The position numbers and the translations under genes were made by a program. A model generated the notes under the pieces. The model was not told where the DNA came from. It saw only the letters and a list, made by a program, of their open reading frames with translations, and made no database searches. Positions 35,401 through 43,899 of a stretch of 64,000 nucleotides of DNA are shown piece by piece. Source of the DNA: Legionella quinlivanii (GTDB taxonomy: Bacteria; Pseudomonadota; Gammaproteobacteria; Legionellales; Legionellaceae); contig NZ_UGOX01000001.1 of assembly GCF_900461555.1 (NCBI RefSeq), forward strand, positions 819,501 to 883,500, given 5' to 3'. Numbering within the stretch: position 1 is the stretch's first letter; every line of letters starts with the position of its first letter.

Positions 35401-38400
35401 GGAAAACAATCGGTATTTAATATCGCCCAGAAGTTGTACTGCTTTTTGTGGATCACTGGCAATCACTAAATACTCTGGCAATTCTTGAGCAGGGCGTATC
35501 GGAGGCAATTGCTGCCACTGAGTTTCATAAAGATTTTGCAGCGTTACTTCGTATAAATTCAAATCATTTCGTGAAACAGGCTTTAATACAAGTTCTTCTA
35601 TGCGGGCAATCAGCAAACCGGAATGATCATACAATTTGATATTAACAATGGGGTCTTTTCCTGCAGTGTCGCTTTGTCTGACAAAATGCGCCCAAATATG
35701 TTTCGGCGCTTCCTGAAAACTGGTCATCCGTGCAAATGAGCAGGGAAGATAATTTCCTTCGCTAATTAAGAAAAATTTCGCCGATTGCATGATGCCATCC
35801 AGCAATGCAGGATGATAATAATAGCCAGAATTGCTCCTGTCAAAGCGGATCTCTGCAAGCAGGCCGTCTGAGTTAATGTACACTGCCTGCAATACCTGAA
35901 AGAGCTTGCCGCAATTTAGCGATTGCTGTTTAAATTTTTCATAAATCTGTTCGGGCTGGTAAGATTGAGTGTATTGGGATTTCAGATGCTCAATATCAAT
36001 TTGCTCAGGAGTTTCCGACTCACTGGAATGCAGGCTCATTGTGGAAAATAACTGCCACTCCTCATTTTGCTTTGAGAAGTGTCTGATTTCAAAGGAATTG
36101 TCGTCAGTTGGTTTCACCTGCAATTGCAAATCAAGAGCCTCGCCAATAGCCAGATAAGAGGCCATATTAAACTGCTCGATACACAGAGCGGACTCTTTGA
36201 AGATTAATTTAGCCGCTGACAAGCCGCATTCGATACTGGCCGCAGCGGGAAAAATGGCTTTGCCAAATAATTGATATTGCTCGAGAAAATCAGAAAATTC
36301 TGCGTTGGTTTTCTGATTAAAGAGAAATTCATTATCAGGAAGTGTCAGCATTTGCCCTAGAAGCGGGTGAATTTGGTCCACATTCAATGCGCGGTCATTT
36401 TTTTTGTCCGCCCAGTATTCAGCGCGTTCAAAATAATAGTGAGGCAATTTAACCTTAATGAAATCACCGCCTTGCTCATGATAAAAAGAAGCCCAATCGA
36501 TGGTTTTACCTTGAAGATAATTGAGTAACAGGCTTTTCAACAAGGCCGTTGTATCTTCCAAATGCTCGGTCTGATTTTTCCAGGAGTATAGCAGTTGTCC
36601 ATCACTAATCTTTTGAGCGGCCTCAACAGGATCTTTGGCAAGCAAAACCAGCCGATAGGCATAATGATCACGGCAAGTTGCCGCTGTGAAGCAGATATCT
36701 CCGAATTGAGCTGAGGTGGTTTTCAGAAACCGCTGATAGCGCTCAGCCAACTTCTCAAGCGCAGTGGGAGATTTTGCCGACAAAATCAAAGCGTATGACT
36801 GAGAACTTTTTGGAGCGCGTACAAGAGCTTTGTCCGGGAATTCCTGAAGAATTACATGGGCATTGGTGCCGCTAAAGCCAAATGAATTAACACCTGCATA
36901 CCTTAAATGATCGGGGCTTATCCACTCCAGTGTCTGCAAAGCAATATCAGGATTTCTACCTTTGATGTTCGGGTTTAAATGCTTAAAATTCAGATGCTTA
37001 TAAATTTTTTTGTTTTGCAGGCCAATGACGGTTTTAATCATGCCGGCAACGCCTGATGCCGCTTCGAGATGGCCGATGTTTGTCTTGACACTGCCAAGAT
37101 ACAGGGAAGAACCCCTGCGTTCCTGGCCATACACGTTATGAATGGCATGCACTTCAATGGGATCACCCAGAGGAGTTCCTGTACCATGCGCCTCAATATA
37201 ACTAATGTCCTCGCTGCTCAGACCTGTTTGTTTCAGGGCTTTTAACATCACGGCTTCCTGGCTTTTGCCATTAGGCACAGTTAAACCAGCTGCCTTCCCA
37301 TCGTTATTGACTGCCGACGCTTTAATCACCGCCAAGATAGCGTCTTTATCGCGGATCGCATCTGCCAAGCGTTTGAGAAAGAGGACGCCGCAACCCTCGC
37401 CGCGGGCATAGCCATCGGCCTCGGCATCAAAAGTCTTGCATTGGCCATCTGGCGATAATGCATTGGCCCTGCATAAGGTGACATTGGATTCGGGCATTAA
37501 TAATACATTGACGCCGCCTGCCAGGGCATAGTCGATTTCACCGTTTTTCAGGCTGGTACAGGCATAATGAATAGCCACCAGCGCAGAGGAACAGGAGGTA
37601 TCGATACTTAAGGATGGGCCTTTGAAGTCAAAAATATAGGCAACCCGTCCTGGAATCAGGTTTAATACATTTCCTGTAATCGAAAACGTGCTGAGCTCTT
37701 CATTTGAAAAACCGGATTTTTCAAGACTTGCGTAGTATTCATTAGGTCCTACTCCCGCAAAGACTCCGGTTAAACTGCCGCGTAAGGATTCTGGGGGATA
37801 ATTGGCATGTTCCAGTGCTTTATAACTGCATTCCAGAAAAAGACGCTGCTGGGGATCCATTAATTTGGCTTCACGCGGGCTAATTCCAAAAAAACTGGCA
37901 TCAAAGCCTTTAATATTATCGATTAATCCCATTTTACTGACATAGGATTTACCGGGTGCATTCCGATTCGGATCATAGTATTTTCGATTATCCCAGCGCT
38001 CAACAGGAATATCCTGGATGCCGCTTAAGCCTTGCTCGAGCAGGGCTTCGAAGGCATCAAGGTCCGCGGCTTTGGGAAAAGAGCAGCTCATGCCAATAAT
38101 AGCGATATCATCCTCTTGCGGTTTCACCTCAGGTTGAGTCAAATGATCAATCGTTTGAGCGCCCAGCTCGCTATGGATGTACTGAGCCAGTTTGCTGATT
38201 GATGGATAATCAAAACCGATGGTCGCCGCAAGTTTCAGCGAAGGCTCCAGCTTTTTCCTTAACAAGCTTGCCAGTTCGGTCATCATCAAGGAGTCAAAGC
38301 CGATTTCAAAAAAACCTTCGTCCTCATCAAGAGGTTCCTGTGCCGAAATTTCCAAAATTTCTCGGCAGACTTCTGTGACCAGGGCTTTACAGCTTTGCAG

Positions 38401-41400
38401 GCGTTTATCCTCACTGCATTGAACATAGTGTTGCAGCCAGGACGAGTAGATGGGTTCGCCTGCTGATGAGGGTTCTTTTTCATCCGCTGCCTGTTCAAGT
38501 GATTCCGCTAAAGCCTGATAGAATAATGGGCGGGGTTTATGCACAAAATCGAGCATGAATTGCAGGTATTTGGGCGAGATCACTGTAAGCTGTTTTACTC
38601 CGCTATGGAGCAGAGTTCTGATAAATTCCTGTCCTTGGGCATTGCTGATTAAAGACTCTTTTAATCCCTGATCTCGAGCCCGTTTGATTGACATCCCGGC
38701 CTCCCCCCAGGGGCCCCATTGAATGGCGGTACCGGGCAATCCCAACTGCCGCCGATAGCTCATTAAGGCATCCAGAAAACTGTTGGTAGCGCTGTAAACC
38801 GATTCTTTATTGCTGCCGAAAACGGAGGAGATAGAGGAGTATCCGATAAAAAAATCCAGCTGGATGTTCTGACTTAGCTCATGCAGATTCCAGCTGCCTT
38901 CTACTTTAGCGGAAAATAAATAATCGACATCGGCATGCTGGTGTTCAAGTACTGAGGCTTTTACCGCGGCCCCGGCGGCATGAATAATTCCTTTTAACAG
39001 GCCATCTTTATTGAGCTCAATAAGCAATTGCTTGAGTTTTTCGCTGTCGGTGATGTCCAGACTGATTGTTTTAATACGGGCGTCGGGATAATTCAACTGA
39101 ATTGTCTTAAGTCTTTCTTCAATCCCTGGTTTTTCAGGATTTCTACCCAGCAAGATTAATTCCCTGGCGCCGCTTGCCAACAGCGCCTGAGCGCTTATGA
39201 GACCCAAGCCTCCCAGCCCGCCGCTAATCAGATAGCGAGCCTTTGGATTCAGAGGGGTTTTTTCATCAGTTAAGGGTATTTTCTTTAGCCGGCTTATCAG
39301 ACGCTTTCCCTGACGATAGGCAACGATATGTTCATAGGAGCCGCCGTGATTATAATGAATTTCATCTACTATCCGGGGGATATTCAGTTCATCGAAATCG
39401 ATAAGAATGCTCTCAAATTGCGGTAATTCCAGGGTGAGGGTTTTGCAAAAGCCAGCAAGAGAGCTGTTACCCAAATTGGGAGTGCCTGCAAATTCTGCAA
39501 TGCCATTATGACTGAGCACAATTAATTTTAAGTCAACATGCTTTGCGTCAAGTTCTTTGACTAAATTCAGGAGCTGTTTAAGGTTGTTTTTCTGGAATTC
39601 TAATAGCGTATCTATGTCATCCATTGGGACCGACCGCAGGCTTGCAGCGAAAATAACCCCATCCAGGTTTTTCAGAGAGTAATTTTCTTCAGGTTTAATG
39701 ATACTTAAGTCCTGGTTTTTAAAACCGGCGGCTAATTCAGAGGCTCCTATCAAAAGCCAGCGTTTGCGGTCCCGACCGGTATTCTGTGTATTAAGGGCCT
39801 GGGTCTGCCATTGCAGTTGAAAACACCAGTCATCAGGAATTGCTGTGTCTGTTGACGTGCTCTTATTCTCAAACCAGTATTCCTGCCGATCAAACTCATA
39901 AAGCGGTAAATTGACCTTTTCAAATCGAAGGTTCAGTGATTGGTAATACGCTTGCCAGTCGAAGGTTGAGCCTTCCTGCCAAGCCGTTTGCAGTTCATCC
40001 AGGCTGAGCGGTTGAGAGTAAATTCTTTCCTCTTTTTTAAGCGGATAAATCAGGTAAAGACCTTTTCTGATAAGGCTTGCCGCTTGTGCAGCTGTACTTG
40101 CGCGAAGAATTGTTCTGAATAGATAGTGACCGCGGCAAGTGGCTGCCGTGTAACAAATATCCGCAAACTCATCTCCAGTATCCGATAAATATTGCTCATA
40201 GCGAGCAATCAGTAATTCCAGCGACTTCTGGCTTTTAGCGGATAAAATCAAGAGAAATTCCTGGGAAAACGCTCTTTTTTCAACAGCGCGTTCCGGCGCT
40301 TGCTCAATCACTGCGTGTGCATTCGCGCCGCTAAACCCAAAAGAGCTGACACCTGCCCGTTTTAAATCCGACGTGTCAGGCCAATGGATAGTTTCTAATG
40401 GAATAACGGTATTCTTAAGTTCAATTTCAGGGTTAAGCTTCTTAAAGTTTAAATGCTTAAACAGACGTTCATTTTGTAAACTCAAGACGGTTTTAATGAC
40501 TCCAGCCACACCGGATGCACTTTCGCTATGACCTATATTGGTTTTAACCGAACTCACATACAGCGGATGCGCCTGACTGTGTGAAGAGGAAAAGACTCTT
40601 GTCAGGGTATTCATTTCAATGGGATCAGCCAGGGGGGTGCCGGTTCCATGGGCTTCAATGTAATCAATCGCTTCTGGATTAAGTTTTGCCTTGGCCAGCG
40701 CACGACGAATAACCTCTTCCTGAGCAATGCCATTGGGAACCGTAAATCCGCTACTTTTACCGCTGCTGTTAATGGCAGTGCCCTTAATCACCGCCAGAAT
40801 AGTATCCTTGTCCTTCAGCGCTGCTTGTAAGGGTTTTAAAATTATCACCCCACAGCCTTCACTTCGCGCATAGCCATCGGCATCCTCGCTAAAGGTTTTA
40901 CAGCGGCTATCAGGAGACAGCATTTTAGCTTTGGACAAGGTAATATTAGAGTTAGGGGTTAATATGACGTTAACACCTCCTGCAATCGCCATGCTGCAGT
41001 CGCCCGCCTGTAAGCTAAGACAGGCATTATGGATAGCAGTCATTGAAGAAGAGCAGGCGGTATCAACCACTTGAACCGGACCATGTAAATCAAAGGCATA
41101 AGCGACTCGGCCAGCCAGTGCATTCAAGACATTGCCTGTTGCGAAATAGATGTTTAAATCTTCGAGCTCAAGGCCAGAATTTTCCATAATTCGCGGGTAT
41201 TCATTGGTGCCAATCCCTACGAATACTCCAGTTTTGCTGTTTTTGATTAGGTCAGGAGAGAGATTGGCATGTTCCAGTGCATGGTAGCTGCATTCCATAA
41301 AAATACGCAATTGCGGCGACATGAACTTGGCTTCGCGAGGGCTGATATTAAAAAAATTGGCATCAAACTGTTTAATATTATCGAGTAAGCCAAGCTGCTT

Positions 41401-43392
41401 AACGTAGAGTTTCCCCGGGGTCTCAATATTTGGATCGTAAAATTTGTCATTATCCCAGCGATCTAATGGAATGAAATCCATCCCGCTTATACCCTGCTCG
41501 AGAAGGCTAAGAAATTCACTCAGATTGGGCGCTTTGGGGAAACGGCAACTCATGCCAATAATGGCAATCGGTTCATCTTTTGCCGATAGTTGGGGGGCAA
41601 TCGCTTCAACCGCATGCGGTTCATGGTAAAAATGTTTTTTGTCGAAGCAATACAACGGAAGATTAACCTTATTATAAGCAATATCTTCTGAGGTTTTAAT
41701 ATTATGGCCGGCCATAAATTGCTGATAAATGGCTTTCGGCGTATCAAGAATCAGCCGGTCCTTTTTGACAGTCACTTTTTCTATCGGACAGTGGGTTGAT
41801 TCAATCGCCTGGACGAGTTCCTGTTTATCCTTCGCCAAAATAGCGCAGCGAAATTTATAATGATTGCGGCAGTTTATTAAAGTCAGGCAAATATCGTGTA
41901 AATTGTCGCTGCTGTTTTTCAGATAGTCAGGGTATTGCCTGAGCATCTGTAGTAATGAATTTTCGCTGTTGGCGGAAATAACAAAGCATTCCTGTTCTTG
42001 CTCATCTGTTACCTGCTTTGGCTGTTCTGGTGCTTCTTCGATTAAAAGGCTGACATTGGTGCCGCTGAAGCCGAAATTGGTCACCTGGGCGATTCGTTTC
42101 TTATGAGTCTGCTTCTTATATGAAACGGCGGTTATTGGAAACAGCGCTGGAATGATTTCGGGATGGATTGATTTATTTGGATTTGAAAAATGCAGGTTGG
42201 GAGGAATATTTTCATGTTTTAAGGCAGAGATCACTTTAATCAGCGAAGCAAGTCCTGAACAGGAAATGGTATGGCCAAGATTGCTTTTTAGTGCGCCTAT
42301 AATTAATGGCTTAGTCTCTGAATGATGACCTTGATGGATTGTTTCGATTGCCTTGAATTCTACAGTATCTCCCGCGACGGTTCCGGTTCCATGCGTTTCA
42401 ATATAATCAATGTCTTCTGGAGTTATTGCCGCATCCGCGAGAATATTCCTATGTATGGCGATTTGCGCCTCTACATTGGGAGAAACCATGCTGATGCCGC
42501 CGCCATCCTGATTCATCACCAGACTTTTTATCACGGCCTGAATGGTATCCCCGTCTTTTATCGCATCGCTTAGCCGTTTTACAATCACCACTGCAGCGCC
42601 CTCGCTGCGTACATAACCATCGGCCTGACTATCAAAACTGCTGCACTGACCGCGTGCGGAGAGCATATTGGCCCGTGAGACGCCAATAAAATTTTCCGGA
42701 CAAAGATTAAGATGGACTCCTCCGACAATCGCCAGCTGACATTGTCCTGTTCGCAGAGCATTAGCCGCGAGATACAAGGCGGACAATGAAGAGGAGCAAG
42801 CGGTATCCACGGCCATCGCCTGTCCTTTCAGATTCAGATAATGGCAGAGTCTTCCCACGCTGGCACTTGCGGCCACGCCTACCGGGGTATATTCATTGAA
42901 CTCGATTTGATCTTTAATGTTTAGCTGATTGTATTCATGGGTGGAGAGCCCGCAATACACCGCGGTATCAGAACCCGCGAGCGTATCAGTGCTGATGTTG
43001 GCATGATTTAAGGCGCGAATGGCCACCTCTAAAAAAAGACGGTGCTGCGGATCCATTTGTTTCGCCTCAACCGGCGATATTTTAAAAAAATCGGCATCGA
43101 AAAGATAGGGATCTTCTAAAAACCCGCCTTTACGACTGACAATTTTATTAGTTTTATCTCGGCAGGCATCATAATAAGCGTTAATATTCCAGCGATTTGG
43201 CGGAACCTCTTTTATTGGCGTTTGGGCTTTCATCAACATGGCATGGAAGGCTTCACAATCCTCAATATCCGCATTCATGCCTGGAAACAGGCAATTCATC
43301 CCGATAATTGCAAGCGGTTCGCTGAAATTAGAGTTTGATTTCACACTTTTATCCATTTTTACCACTGATTCATGCTCCGAAACGCTAAACAA
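32413..43392 (-). CDS. AT-less modular type I polyketide synthase with terminal condensation domain
   Basis: A 3659-residue cytoplasmic megasynthase. Domains in order, with rough positions: KS1 (26-455, C199, H334), KS2 (607-1030, C780), KR1 (NADPH loop from 1391, Y1533), ACP1 (S1701 in GFDSL), KS3 (1766-2190, C1934), DH-like (2335-2620), KR2 (loop from 2807, Y2948), ACP2 (S3099 in GVDSL), and a condensation domain (about 3180-3640; PHIIVDD with H3288 and D3292). No acyltransferase domain exists in any module, so malonyl units must come from a separate AT (trans-AT system). The DH active-site His is replaced by Tyr (Y2373), so it should not dehydrate. KS1 is followed directly by KS2 with no carrier between. 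A divergent NRPS and a methyltransferase complete the visible cluster. Confidence 0.92.
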   Translation of the reverse strand: MFSVSEHESVVKMDKSVKSNSNFSEPLAIIGMNCLFPGMNADIEDCEAFHAMLMKAQTPIKEVPPNRWNINAYYDACRDKTNKIVSRKGGFLEDPYLFDADFFKISPVEAKQMDPQHRLFLEVAIRALNHANISTDTLAGSDTAVYCGLSTHEYNQLNIKDQIEFNEYTPVGVAASASVGRLCHYLNLKGQAMAVDTACSSSLSALYLAANALRTGQCQLAIVGGVHLNLCPENFIGVSRANMLSARGQCSSFDSQADGYVRSEGAAVVIVKRLSDAIKDGDTIQAVIKSLVMNQDGGGISMVSPNVEAQIAIHRNILADAAITPEDIDYIETHGTGTVAGDTVEFKAIETIHQGHHSETKPLIIGALKSNLGHTISCSGLASLIKVISALKHENIPPNLHFSNPNKSIHPEIIPALFPITAVSYKKQTHKKRIAQVTNFGFSGTNVSLLIEEAPEQPKQVTDEQEQECFVISANSENSLLQMLRQYPDYLKNSSDNLHDICLTLINCRNHYKFRCAILAKDKQELVQAIESTHCPIEKVTVKKDRLILDTPKAIYQQFMAGHNIKTSEDIAYNKVNLPLYCFDKKHFYHEPHAVEAIAPQLSAKDEPIAIIGMSCRFPKAPNLSEFLSLLEQGISGMDFIPLDRWDNDKFYDPNIETPGKLYVKQLGLLDNIKQFDANFFNISPREAKFMSPQLRIFMECSYHALEHANLSPDLIKNSKTGVFVGIGTNEYPRIMENSGLELEDLNIYFATGNVLNALAGRVAYAFDLHGPVQVVDTACSSSMTAIHNACLSLQAGDCSMAIAGGVNVILTPNSNITLSKAKMLSPDSRCKTFSEDADGYARSEGCGVIILKPLQAALKDKDTILAVIKGTAINSSGKSSGFTVPNGIAQEEVIRRALAKAKLNPEAIDYIEAHGTGTPLADPIEMNTLTRVFSSSHSQAHPLYVSSVKTNIGHSESASGVAGVIKTVLSLQNERLFKHLNFKKLNPEIELKNTVIPLETIHWPDTSDLKRAGVSSFGFSGANAHAVIEQAPERAVEKRAFSQEFLLILSAKSQKSLELLIARYEQYLSDTGDEFADICYTAATCRGHYLFRTILRASTAAQAASLIRKGLYLIYPLKKEERIYSQPLSLDELQTAWQEGSTFDWQAYYQSLNLRFEKVNLPLYEFDRQEYWFENKSTSTDTAIPDDWCFQLQWQTQALNTQNTGRDRKRWLLIGASELAAGFKNQDLSIIKPEENYSLKNLDGVIFAASLRSVPMDDIDTLLEFQKNNLKQLLNLVKELDAKHVDLKLIVLSHNGIAEFAGTPNLGNSSLAGFCKTLTLELPQFESILIDFDELNIPRIVDEIHYNHGGSYEHIVAYRQGKRLISRLKKIPLTDEKTPLNPKARYLISGGLGGLGLISAQALLASGARELILLGRNPEKPGIEERLKTIQLNYPDARIKTISLDITDSEKLKQLLIELNKDGLLKGIIHAAGAAVKASVLEHQHADVDYLFSAKVEGSWNLHELSQNIQLDFFIGYSSISSVFGSNKESVYSATNSFLDALMSYRRQLGLPGTAIQWGPWGEAGMSIKRARDQGLKESLISNAQGQEFIRTLLHSGVKQLTVISPKYLQFMLDFVHKPRPLFYQALAESLEQAADEKEPSSAGEPIYSSWLQHYVQCSEDKRLQSCKALVTEVCREILEISAQEPLDEDEGFFEIGFDSLMMTELASLLRKKLEPSLKLAATIGFDYPSISKLAQYIHSELGAQTIDHLTQPEVKPQEDDIAIIGMSCSFPKAADLDAFEALLEQGLSGIQDIPVERWDNRKYYDPNRNAPGKSYVSKMGLIDNIKGFDASFFGISPREAKLMDPQQRLFLECSYKALEHANYPPESLRGSLTGVFAGVGPNEYYASLEKSGFSNEELSTFSITGNVLNLIPGRVAYIFDFKGPSLSIDTSCSSALVAIHYACTSLKNGEIDYALAGGVNVLLMPESNVTLCRANALSPDGQCKTFDAEADGYARGEGCGVLFLKRLADAIRDKDAILAVIKASAVNNDGKAAGLTVPNGKSQEAVMLKALKQTGLSSEDISYIEAHGTGTPLGDPIEVHAIHNVYGQERRGSSLYLGSVKTNIGHLEAASGVAGMIKTVIGLQNKKIYKHLNFKHLNPNIKGRNPDIALQTLEWISPDHLRYAGVNSFGFSGTNAHVILQEFPDKALVRAPKSSQSYALILSAKSPTALEKLAERYQRFLKTTSAQFGDICFTAATCRDHYAYRLVLLAKDPVEAAQKISDGQLLYSWKNQTEHLEDTTALLKSLLLNYLQGKTIDWASFYHEQGGDFIKVKLPHYYFERAEYWADKKNDRALNVDQIHPLLGQMLTLPDNEFLFNQKTNAEFSDFLEQYQLFGKAIFPAAASIECGLSAAKLIFKESALCIEQFNMASYLAIGEALDLQLQVKPTDDNSFEIRHFSKQNEEWQLFSTMSLHSSESETPEQIDIEHLKSQYTQSYQPEQIYEKFKQQSLNCGKLFQVLQAVYINSDGLLAEIRFDRSNSGYYYHPALLDGIMQSAKFFLISEGNYLPCSFARMTSFQEAPKHIWAHFVRQSDTAGKDPIVNIKLYDHSGLLIARIEELVLKPVSRNDLNLYEVTLQNLYETQWQQLPPIRPAQELPEYLVIASDPQKAVQLLGDIKYRLFSNISQLMNPADKNIIFLYEQGQFYELVHCCQQLFKSRPQSFVLLTENAHAIHDGEQVNPYHSMANAFWRSFRNEWDFSRNFTVDLDDKSDLLSVLPYLLNPGEENQFTLREGVYVPRIKRKELGSHIEQKEQLFDNQSSCLITGGTGALAADLIDYLIERGAKHIIITSRSPCPPATENLIETARLKQVTIRHYQADASNYQQMEALFHKIQQKYPPLTAVFHLAGIVRDGLIINLSDEDLQTVLSSKMDSALILHQLSQSLPLKWFILFSSTASLLGARGQANYVAANGFLDGLAHFRKQQGLPALSINWGPFNAKGMTAKLTPGLQQFGFIPLEKENLNVLDCLLNADLAQIAVCRVHWDIYLKHSARQVELSDFAKNKAPVQYFFNALRQRSHAERTGLLSRVLCEITADVLALDNAGQIRAQSALFSLGVDSLMSIEIRNRIHDKLQCPNLSIPIEYFINDPSIEKIAENISQELQLIYEQSDSPAENRQWLREEVPLCDFQFSFWSMNTLNYGYNTSMQLQLHGRLNKDYVNRALDFVINQHAAFWLQFNQSIPTQTLKKRGEFRLIYKDISLNNESNLLSQEFYNNTMRLIELDHPPLIRAYLYKLNNDLHELHLVLPHIIVDDASCDIVFAEFRACYEALFQGKSLVPKPEKKSFLDYVKNNNSQYQKDLDNKISFWQEYNQDCHYLYFGAHHHLPDAAVYRPRHMHHYTINPGISSIIEWHAANNLNISSGLIAICQMVFHQMSQQQKIPIILIHTGREGSQYKSTVGLFSEYKRINLSHEDNISFIDRIKSVENELLKTAPFQRCSYFIKNTGINGSNFSISKQLIFWWNKWRLGKSFKEVINEKIVPYYLDYLSQSILLKKSSRLKLKLKKLFKWQLPLQKPDGLKVLINMTASVFGKEVADTQFADLHYSYPSYFGGLNRPIGNQNLWIYFSRNAEGDYQLSINGPLTPECMAQIACRFNEVIDELVKQIAGSQKQLEVQKKHTL

Positions 43393-43899
43393 CCGCTATA
43401 ATCGCAAAGAGATGCGATAAACAAAAGTATTCATAATAGGAAAAACTGGTGATAAATACTATTAAATCAGAGTTCTTCTTTAGGGCTTTATTAAGACTGG
43501 TTATGAAATAACACAAGTCGAAGCTGATTTTTATAGTAAGTATTTTACACTTATAGCAGATAGCGCCAGACTTAGGCGGACTCACTGTCATTAAGTTAAG
43601 GAAACTTGTCATTCCAGCCTTCGCGCAGAGGCAGTGTTAGGTGGATAAAGATAGGTGTATAAAGAACGTCTTTGCGAGCATTAGCGAAGCAAACCAGATC
43701 CTGGCTTTGTTCAGGGTTTGATCTGGATTGCTTCACTTTGTTCGCAAAGACAAGCTGTTTATTGCCTGGTTCTATTTACGCAACAATGTCTTCGCGGGGA
43801 GGACAGTTTAATAAACAATTAAGCTTGACTGAATGGCAGTGTTTGAGAGGGGTGAGGCCATGTCTGGCCGGTATTTTTTGTTACACTAAAGGTTGGCTG
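43393..43899. promoter_or_regulatory. Divergent promoter region of the PKS/NRPS cluster, with repeats
   Basis: 507 bases between the PKS (leftward) and NRPS (rightward) genes. The middle holds a dispersed repeat: ctgtcattaagttaaggaaa and the following cttgtcattccagc near 43586-43619 have a diverged copy near 52228-52262. A large imperfect palindrome follows at 43668-43751. No clear -35/-10 could be assigned. Confidence 0.45.
43668..43751. repeat. MITE-like imperfect palindrome
   Basis: gtctttgcgagcattagcga (from 43668, continuing agcaaaccagatc) is complementary to gatctggattgcttcacttt (continuing gttcgcaaagac) ending at 43751. The arms are about 33 and 32 bases with several mismatches, and the loop is about 19 bases. 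This form (TTTGCGAGC...CCAG/CTGG...GCAAAGAC) is the common dispersed palindrome of Legionella- and Coxiella-type genomes. Confidence 0.65.

Noticed and set aside
32413-43392. Possible acyltransferase domains between KS and KR domains
   Set aside because: The linkers after each KS are too short and contain no GHSxG motif; they end in the usual post-KS linker (LPLYxFDRxxYW).
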